From Rhizomys pruinosus (taxonomy: Eukaryota > Chordata > Mammalia > Rodentia > Spalacidae), in contig VZQC01007982.1 of assembly GCA_009823505.1 (NCBI GenBank), positions 5,290,714 through 5,354,713 on the forward strand: DNA of 64,000 bases. Direction: 5' to 3'. Numbering within the stretch: the stretch's first letter is position 1; each line of letters starts with the position of its first letter. Positions 57,419-64,000 of the stretch are shown one piece after another. Under the pieces are notes generated by a model. The model was not told the DNA's origin. It did not search any database and saw only the letters and a list, made by a program, of their open reading frames with translations. A program made the position numbers and the translations under genes.

Positions 57419-58292
57419 GTTGATTTTTAAGGTTACTTTTGTAGAGTGAACTTTAAGAATACAGAAAGAGTAATGGGATCTCTGAGAACATCTGCACAGA
57501 CAGCAAAGCCAGCAGAGTGGCATTCAGGAACTGGCTTTCCTATCTCTATCTGTATCCATCCTCCAAGAACCCTCAAGTGTGACTTTTCACGCAGTTAGCA
57601 CAAGGAAGAAAGTGCTTGGCTGGCCATACCCGAGAGAGTGAGCAGAAATTATCGCAAACGCCAAGATTATGCCATCAGCTAGATAGGAATGAAGGACCTC
57701 AGCTTGCAGGCCAGCGATTCAGCATCTGAAGATGTTCTCACTAAGGAGTGTGCCTGGCCTCCCAGTTTGCAGAATACAGAGACATTTGAGCCATATTGCC
57801 AGAGATCTGAGACTGCTACTCTTTTCCTGGTCCCAGCCCTCACTGCCTCTGTTCCAAACTTTCCAAGCACTCCCTCTCTACCCTCTGGGGGTAACAAGAA
57901 AATGCTGCTTACAGCCAAAAAGCATCTGGCTTGGAGGCCTGGATGGATACAGGCTCCATGTAGCTTCTAAGGACTGAGTCCACCACTATCACTGGTGACC
58001 AGTAATCAGTTACTGTGTAGCTCTGAGCGGTATCACAGGCAGGGCCCCTCAGAAATCACAAGGAGTATTAAGTAATGTTTTTAGGAGCAACATCTGGGAA
58101 CACAGGGCCTGATAAAGAAACAAGTTGATGGCCTAAGCTTAACCTATGGAGCCCTCCAAAGCTGGAGACCTTGAGCTGCCAGTCATAAAGCTGAGAAGGT
58201 GGGACTGGGGTTTGAGGCAGCTGGAGATGAGGGCAATGCCCAGGGTCAGCTGAGGGCCATCAGCCGCTGACATTCTCAGGACCTTGGTCAGA
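57419..58292. other. Unique DNA, nothing recognised
   Basis: A 93-codon plus-strand frame (57689-57970) has no domain that I recognise. Confidence 0.4.
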
Positions 58293-58600
58293 TGGTTAAT
58301 ATTGTCAACTTGACATACTCGTGAATCACCTAGAAGGTAAACCTCTATGCATATCTGTGAAGGAGTTTCTAGACTGAATTGGAATGGGAAGACTCACCCT
58401 ATGTGTGGCTGGGGTTCTAGAGTAAAAGGGAAAGGGCAAGCTAAGCATCAGCACTCATCTACCCTGCATCCGGACTAAGGACACAATGTCATTAACCTTC
58501 CACCAGGTTCCCCCACTATGATGGCCTATTCCCTCCCTTCCTCCTTCCCTCCCTCCCTTCCTTCCTAACTTGTTTTTATCAGGTGGGTTGTTATTTGTGG
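58293..58600 (+). mobile_element. Decayed MaLR-like LTR, sense, with (CCTT)n
   Basis: GTTAATATTGTCAACTTGAC, ATATCTGTGAAGGAGTTTC and GAAGACTCACCCTATGTG match the LTR at 5135-5499. A CCTT-rich run lies at 58533-58566. Confidence 0.6.
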
Positions 58601-59029
58601 AGGATGAGTCCCTCAGTCACAAAAAGCGGAGGTCTAGGCAGATAGCCGATATCCACTTCTGGAGGCTTTTTAGGTCACCGGCACAGGCAATAGCCCCACC
58701 CTCCTGCAGGGTGACCTTGACCGAGGACCAGAGAACTTAGATGGAGAAGCAAGGGTCTTACCCAAATAACACTACCTGTGTCCTTCTGTGGATCTGCACC
58801 TCAGCCAGTAATGCATCCTGGAAGCCCGAAGGAGATCTCCACCTGTCTCTGGCAGTGCTAGAGGGGTGGCAAATTTATTCCACACTGCTGTTTATTTGGA
58901 TTCAGCCAGACTCTTCTGCGGCACTTAATTGTCATGGACATCATGTAGCAGGAGGCAGCTGAGAGATGGGAATGAGCTCCCAATTTGTCTGGAAAATTTT
59001 CTCCATTATGAGACTAGAAAGATTAAAGG
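58601..59029. other. Unique DNA, nothing recognised
   Basis: A 73-codon frame (58741-58962) is present without recognisable domains. Confidence 0.4.
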
Positions 59030-59185
59030 GATAATAATACCTTATACCCATATCATGCTTTCCTCTTAGCAAAGAGCTTTTCATATGCACATTATCTTAT
59101 TTGAGCCTCATGGTAGTCCTGTGGGGTAGTTATAATTGGAATTATTATTCATCTTAGGAGTAAAAAACCTTATAACTTTGGGAAA
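59030..59185 (-). repeat. MIR-like SINE fossil, antisense
   Basis: GCACATTATCTTATTTGAGCC, TCATGGTAGTCCTGTGGG and ATTATTATTCATCTTAGGAG follow the MIR complement. Confidence 0.6.
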
Positions 59186-59199
59186 CATGCCTTCTTGTT

Positions 59200-59430
59200 T
59201 AAAAAATTTTTTCGGAGTTATTTTTATTTTATGTGTATGAGTATATTTCCTCCATGTACTAAAGTGAGCCCATGTTGTGGGAAGCCCTCTGAAGGCAGAA
59301 GTGGGGGTCAGATACCCTATAGCTGTAGTTAAGGACAGTTGTTAGCCACCATGTGGGTGCTAGGAGTCAAATCTGGGTCCTCTGAAAGAGCAGCTAGTGC
59401 TCTTGACCACTGACCCATCTCTTCAGCCCC
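59200..59430 (-). mobile_element. B3/B2 SINE, antisense
   Basis: GTATGAGTATATTTCCTCC, GCCACCATGTGGGTGCTAGG and CCATCTCTTCAGCCCC identify it. It is the first of four B2/B3-type SINEs packed between 59.2 and 60.4 kb. Confidence 0.88.
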
Positions 59431-59482
59431 TCCTCATTCATTTTTTTATTAACCAATATCCTTCTAAGAGTCTCAAAACTTA

Positions 59483-59720
59483 AGGAGGCTGGAGAAATGG
59501 CTCAACAGTTAACTGCACATACTGCTCTTTCAGAGGACCTAAGTCCATTTCCCAGCACCCATATCAGGTGGCTCACAATTGCCTGTAATTCAAATTCCAG
59601 GAGGATTTGGTGCCTCTGTCCTGCACCAGTATCCATGCCTATGTGCACACACCCACACTACACATACATATGTGCACACATCCACACTACACATACATAT
59701 GCATAATTTGAATAATAATT
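59483..59720 (+). mobile_element. B3 SINE, sense, with duplicated tail
   Basis: GGAGGCTGGAGAAATGGCTC, GGTGGCTCACAATTGCCTG and AATTCCAGGAGGATTTGG are B3-type markers. A 29-bp unit in the tail is doubled at 59640-59697. Confidence 0.87.
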
Positions 59721-59746
59721 TTTAAAATTCAAAATTCAGGGGGGGA

Positions 59747-59990
59747 AGGCAGTTGGAAAGATGTCTTTGTGCTTAAGAGCACTTGTTGCTCTTGCAGAGG
59801 ACCTGGGTTTGGTTCTCAGCACCAACATGGTTACTCGCAATAGTGTGTAACTCCAGTTTCAGGGGATCTGATGGCCTCTTCTGGCTTCTCTAGGCTCTTG
59901 CATGCACATGAACTCATGCCAGCACATGGAGATACATAATAAATAAATAATAAATAAATAAATAAATAAATAAATAAAAATTTTTAGAAA
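59747..59990 (+). mobile_element. B3 SINE, sense, with (AAATA)n tail
   Basis: GCAGTTGGAAAGATGTCTTTG, GAGGACCTGGGTTTGG and GATGGCCTCTTCTGGCTTC precede an AAATAAATA repeat tail at 59936-59982. Confidence 0.87.
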
Positions 59991-60118
59991 TCCAAAAAGG
60001 CTACATAAAGAATAAAGCAAGCAAAGGGAAGAATGCCCTCTCCTGTCTATAGATCTGTTTTGTCACATATTTTTCCTATCTACAAATTTACATTATAAGA
60101 TTAAGACATTGACATTAA

Positions 60119-60355
60119 GGGCTGGAGAGATGGCTCTGCAGTTAACATTATCAGCTGTTCTTGCAAAGCACCTGAGTTCAGTTTCCAGCCCCCGCCTCCC
60201 AATATGGCAGCTAGCAATCATTTGTAATTCTAGTTCCAGGAGGATCTTCTGCCCTCTTTTGGCCTCTTCAGGCATTGCACAACTTGAGTGCACTTAGATA
60301 TATGCAGGTAAAGCACCTGTGTACATAAAATAAATAAAAATAAACAAATAAAAAA
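60119..60355 (+). mobile_element. B3 SINE, sense
   Basis: GGGCTGGAGAGATGGCTCTGC, TTCCAGGAGGATCTTCTGCC and TAAAATAAATAAAAATAAAC tail. ACATTGACATTAAG before the head and GTTGACATTAAGC after the tail suggest the TSD TTGACATTAAG. Confidence 0.9.
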
Positions 60356-61714
60356 ATTTAGGAAAGATGTTGACATTAAGCAAACCACCAAACAGAAACA
60401 CATGGAAACAGCCCACTTCTATACAGCATGGGGGAGGGTAGTAAAAAGGGTAAATAAAAGTCAGTTCACACGCAGCTAGCAACCCAATGAGGGCTATAAA
60501 CTAAGCATAGGAGTAGCAAACAGGAGGGTGAAGAAGCATGGTAACATGTGGGAGAAGTTCAGAGAAGGTCCAGTTGCAGTCGGCTTTACCAGAAGAGGCA
60601 GTGTGAGAGCTGGTGCTTAAGGATGAGCAACATCCCCTCAATGGACCTCCAGGCCTAGCATTAATCCCTGGCCTTCTGTACTCTGGGCTGTGGAGCTGAG
60701 ATGAGAGCCCAGGCATTCACCATGCTGCTGATGCATCCAGATCAATATTTAGTTCACTGAGCACTTCTTGCCATCAGTCAGCCAACTGCTCTTTGCCGTG
60801 TCTTGTGTTTTCAACATGTGTTGAATTTGATAGGACTGGATTAAAACAATATTTGGCTGCAGCTTTTCTCTAAGGAAGAGATTCCTCCAGCTGGGATCTC
60901 CCAGGGTCTTGGGGAATATTCAAACAACACTTGGAACAGCAGCTGTGTTTCTATCTGAACTGAGTCAGCGGTGCTATTTGCACGCAGGTGATATATAAAC
61001 CTCACCCCAGGGAAACAGCAGGCCTTTGAATGAGGTAGGTTTCTTCATAGCTGCCTATTTGTCTTACATTTTTGTTCTTCTCCTGGGGGAAATATTGCTA
61101 ATAGGATTAATAAATGAAAAATCTAAATAACAAGACGGCTGAAATATAGATTTTGTGGGAATATAATTCATCACTGGCTCTGGAAGGCAAAGTCATGTGA
61201 CATCATCTATTAAATGGTCACTTCACATGCTGCCAGGAGGAGGTCAATGTTTTACAGCCATCTGGGGGTCACTCTTAGTAGGGGTGCAGATAGAAGAGAA
61301 GATGTGTTCTACCCATAGCACCCAGTCACCTGACATAGGGCCATCTGGTCTGGCTTGGACCTGCAATTTTTCCTTCTGTCTAGAACTGACACTACTGAGG
61401 AACTCACTGATGAAATTTTCAAATGAAATTTCTTCCAAAAGACAGAGGAAAGGAGATCTTTCACAAATCTTGGATTGGCTGGATAGACGCCTAAACCGGT
61501 AGTAGTCACTTGAAAGTGTGGAGGATTGGGGATTTAAAAAGCATGGGGGTTGGAGAGAAAGGGTGGTAATTTGAGATATACGTAGCAGGCCTCTATGCAA
61601 AAATTTTGGATAAATGGATTATGTTTCCAGGCTTGACTATTTTGAGGAATTCTTTGCTCAGTTGAATAAATGCATGTGCATTTGATGGGGGAGGAGGACA
61701 GTCCTTGCAGCACC
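60356..61714. other. Repeat-poor DNA with a promoter-like segment
   Basis: No mobile element is recognised. The promoter-like cluster is at 60961-61040. A 101-codon plus-strand frame (61197-61502) has no domain that I recognise. Confidence 0.4.
60961..61040 (+). promoter_or_regulatory. Candidate TATA promoter with AP-1/MARE site
   Basis: TGAGTCAGC (60961-60969) is an AP-1/half-MARE site. CAGGTG (60985-60990) is an E-box directly before ATATATAAA (60991-60999). A start would be expected near 61022-61030, and GAG/GTAGGT at 61032-61040 resembles a splice donor. No downstream exon is recognised, so this is only a candidate. Confidence 0.25.
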
Positions 61715-61870
61715 CCAGGGTTCAGCAGACATGCTCTGGACAGCAGCTGAGATTTCAAGACCCAGCTTTGCCCCCACTTTCCATGACCATGAGCAAGTTA
61801 TCTATCATCTCTGCCCCTCTGCCTCCTTATTGATCAAGTGAGAAGATAGGTGATCTGTCTCCAGAGTTGC
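61715..61870 (+). repeat. MIR SINE fossil, sense
   Basis: TTTCAAGACCCAGCTTTGCC, CATGAGCAAGTTATCTATC and CCTCCTTATTGATCAAGTGAG follow MIR through its core. Confidence 0.6.
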
Positions 61871-62450
61871 TCAATATTTTATGAACAGGTCTATTTGAGA
61901 ATCAAAAGCTTTGCTGGATCCATTCAATGCCATCTTTGGCATCATAGGAAGCAGGAGGGAAATGGACTCGGTGGTACCCTTGCCCTTGTTATAGACCATC
62001 CTTCATCTAAAAAGGAAACTTGGAGATCTGGAGAGCTAGGGACATCACCAGGGACCCCTACCTTCCCTAGGCAGGACAGTAAGATGGGGCTTTACTAACA
62101 CTGCTGGAGAGCTAAGAAATCCGGAGAGATTGCTGGAAGTGTCCCTCCTGTCTCCTGCCTTACCTTCCTTACCTTTTCATCGCCAGCAATTTCCATTTAG
62201 AACATATGCCAGAGCATATTTGGGGAGCTGATCTTGATAAGACCAAACCAGGAAATGTAAATATGCAGAGCTGTTAGTAAGAGAGGGAAGCCAGCTCACC
62301 TCTTCAGAGCAAGCAGGAGCAGGAAGCCAGCTCAATGCCTAGAGTGGCAGGCAGAGAGGGAAAGAGGATTGAGAGTGGGCTAGAGGTGGGAGACTCTGGA
62401 GAAGCATGAGATTAGCTGCTGGGACCAGACGTCCCAGGTAGTACTGAGAG
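61871..62450. other. Unique DNA, nothing recognised
   Basis: No supported feature. Confidence 0.4.
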
Positions 62451-62461
62451 GGCTGTTTTTA

Positions 62462-62796
62462 TTTTTTTATTTTATTTATTTATTTTTTTTATTGGTGCTT
62501 TGTGCATTTCATACATCATTTTCCAATTCAGTTCCGGCATATTTCTCTTTCCCTTCCCCCTTATCCCCACCCCATCCCAGATCATGCATTTTGCCATAAC
62601 TGTCCTGCATCTTTCTCTCAGTTTTTTTTTTTCATTTTTTAGCTATAAGTGATGATCCATGAGTACAAGCATCCTTCATATGAAACCAATTTGCAGGCTG
62701 TTGTGCCCAAACCCCCACAGCCCCACCATCCAGCGGGGGGGTGAGGGGTTGTATGTTCAATCAAGTTGATCAAATGAGTGTCCAGACTACATTGCT
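62462..62796 (-). mobile_element. 5'-truncated LINE-like 3' end, antisense, 11-bp TSD
   Basis: It is a close copy of 9283-9630 (shared CATGAGTACAAGCATCCTTCA, CAGGCTGTTGTGCCCAAAC, GAGTGTCCAGACTACATTGCT). The TSD GGCTGTTTTTA lies at 62451-62461 and 62797-62807. The poly-A tail (T-rich at the left) and 5' truncation show LINE-type retrotransposition. The minus strand has GGGATGGGGTGGGG, like the L1 3' UTR. Confidence 0.88.
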
Positions 62797-62807
62797 GGCT
62801 GTTTTTA

Positions 62808-63034
62808 AGGAGGATCCGAATAGAGGAACGAGGCTTTGAGCACAGGTCTCCACTGGCACTGGGGGGACTAAGTGCATCTGGAGCTGGATTTCCCCCAGAA
62901 GGATCCAGTTCCCTCAGAACTCATGTATATCATGGAGAGAGATGAGCTTCTTTCATTCATTCATCAAGCATTTCTGAGAGTGTGCTCCACACCTGTATCC
63001 TCGTAAATCCAATGGAGTGCAAAAGACCTGAAGC
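62808..63034. other. Unique DNA, possible old repeat remnant
   Basis: TTCATTCATTCATCAAGCATTTCTGAG resembles the start of an old MIR/L2-type remnant, but too little is left to assign it. Confidence 0.3.
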
Positions 63035-63036
63035 TG

Positions 63037-63245
63037 GGGTCAGAAAGATAGCTCAGTGGTTAAGAGCATTGGGTGCTCTTGCAGAGGACTAGGTTCAGTT
63101 CCAACACCTACATGGTAGCTAGCGACTGTCCCATAACTCCAGTTCCAGCGCTCTGATTCCCTTTTCTAATGTCCATGGTTTGTATGTTTGGGATACACCT
63201 TAACTACATGCACTCATACACACAAAATAAATAAATATAAATATA
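63037..63245 (+). mobile_element. B2/B3 SINE, sense
   Basis: GGGGTCAGAAAGATAGCTCAGTGG, GCTCTTGCAGAGGACTAGG and an AAATAAATATAAATATA tail are present. It is a diverged copy. Confidence 0.85.
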
Positions 63246-64000
63246 TAAAAAAGACGAAGCCCTCCCACCTTCAGAGAGCTTTAGTTCTCTTGAGGGAGAT
63301 GGACATGCAATAGATGAAAGAAAAATGATGCAACAATAGCAAGCCGTGGAATGTGTTGGGGAGAGAATGGAGCGGGGGGGGGGGGGGGGGGGAGAGGGGA
63401 AAACCATCCTGAGAGTAACCAAACCTGGCCTCAGGCCACACGAGGACCACGGGTTTCATTCTAGATCTGCTGGAGAGAGTGTGTGGTCTACACTGTCAAA
63501 AAGCAAAAAGTCACTTTGGCTGTTGTATGGAGAATAAATTACTGAAGGGGAACCTAGGAGCTTGGGATCAGTAGGAGATTATTTCAGCGCTCCAGACCCC
63601 AACCAGCAGCAGTGAGGAGCCTGCTGGAGACAACAGAGGTGGTAAAACATGCTTCATCCTGGAAACCTTCCGAAGATGAAGCTACCAGACTTGCTTGCTG
63701 ATGAGTTAGATGTGGATTGTGAAAGGGGGGAGTTGGGTGTGAGCCAAATGCTAGGCCTGAGCAATGGGGCAAAGGTGGAGCCATTTCATTGAGTCAAGGG
63801 ACATTGGGGAAAGCAGAAGCTCTGAGGGAGCTGGAGCGACAGTTGGGCCTGTGAGGCCTAGGACGACTTAAGTCTGCAAGAGGATGCTATGCAGCAGGTA
63901 AAAAGGTGACCTCTTCCTTCTTTCAGGAGGATATGTTCTAGAATTGTACAAGGGGGATCATAATTGGTATAAATCATCACCCTGTGGCATAAAGGAGATT
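63246..64000. other. Unique DNA with a 19-base G run
   Basis: The G run occupies 63374-63392 and is followed by GAGAGGGG. No mobile element or gene is recognised in the rest. Confidence 0.45.

Overview
The window reads as a noncoding, retrotransposon-rich stretch of a muroid rodent nuclear genome. I find no convincing protein-coding gene, exon series, rRNA, tRNA gene or CRISPR array. The organism call rests on SINEs found only in rodents: B1 (7SL-derived), B2/B3 (tRNA-derived, with the GGCTGGAGAGATGGCTCAG head) and B4/RSINE1. It also rests on rodent ERVL-MaLR LTRs (ORR1 and MT types) and a rodent L1. The L1 3' ends and the most intact MT-like LTRs do not match the mouse consensus sequences I remember, so a cricetid (vole, hamster or deer mouse) is more likely than Mus. 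That last step is inference.

Layout. 0-14 kb: repeat-sparse DNA with B2/B1 copies, ORR1-type LTRs, one MIR and one MER5. An ancient antisense L1M (8.7-10.7 kb) is interrupted by a 1.2-kb composite insertion, B2 at its 5' end and LINE-like sequence at its 3' end, flanked by one 14-bp target-site duplication (TSD). A strong CTCF-like motif lies at 11.38 kb. 14-20.4 kb: two MT-type LTR pieces, then a 5.7-kb degenerate sense L1 carrying B1 and B2 insertions and several long A-runs. 20.4-33 kb: SINEs, an antisense 5'-truncated L1 with an 18-bp TSD (23.5-24.2 kb), about 2.8 kb of repeat-poor DNA, and an MT LTR hit twice by SINEs at one target. An ancient L1M 3' end lies near 32 kb. 33-46 kb: a solo MT-like LTR, an AT-rich repeat-free block that may be a conserved element (35.6-36.1 kb), B2/B3 copies, an ORR1 LTR and an ancient L1MB split by a B2 and an LTR. 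46-64 kb: MIRs, B1s, two well-preserved solo MT-like LTRs with 5-bp TSDs, a 39-bp minisatellite, long purine or pyrimidine tracts, a cluster of B3 SINEs, a TATA/AP-1 promoter-like segment near 61.0 kb, and a second copy of the LINE 3' end seen in the 9.3-kb chimera.

There is no operon or pathway to describe. The open reading frames present are short, and most run through repeats or low-complexity DNA. The value of the window lies in its insertion history: nested elements, TSDs, a chimeric retrosequence, a near-identical island shared by two L1 copies, and a few candidate regulatory motifs. Repeat family names are from memory of consensus sequences and were not checked with RepeatMasker. Boundaries are good to a few bases where a TSD is given and to roughly 10-30 bases elsewhere.
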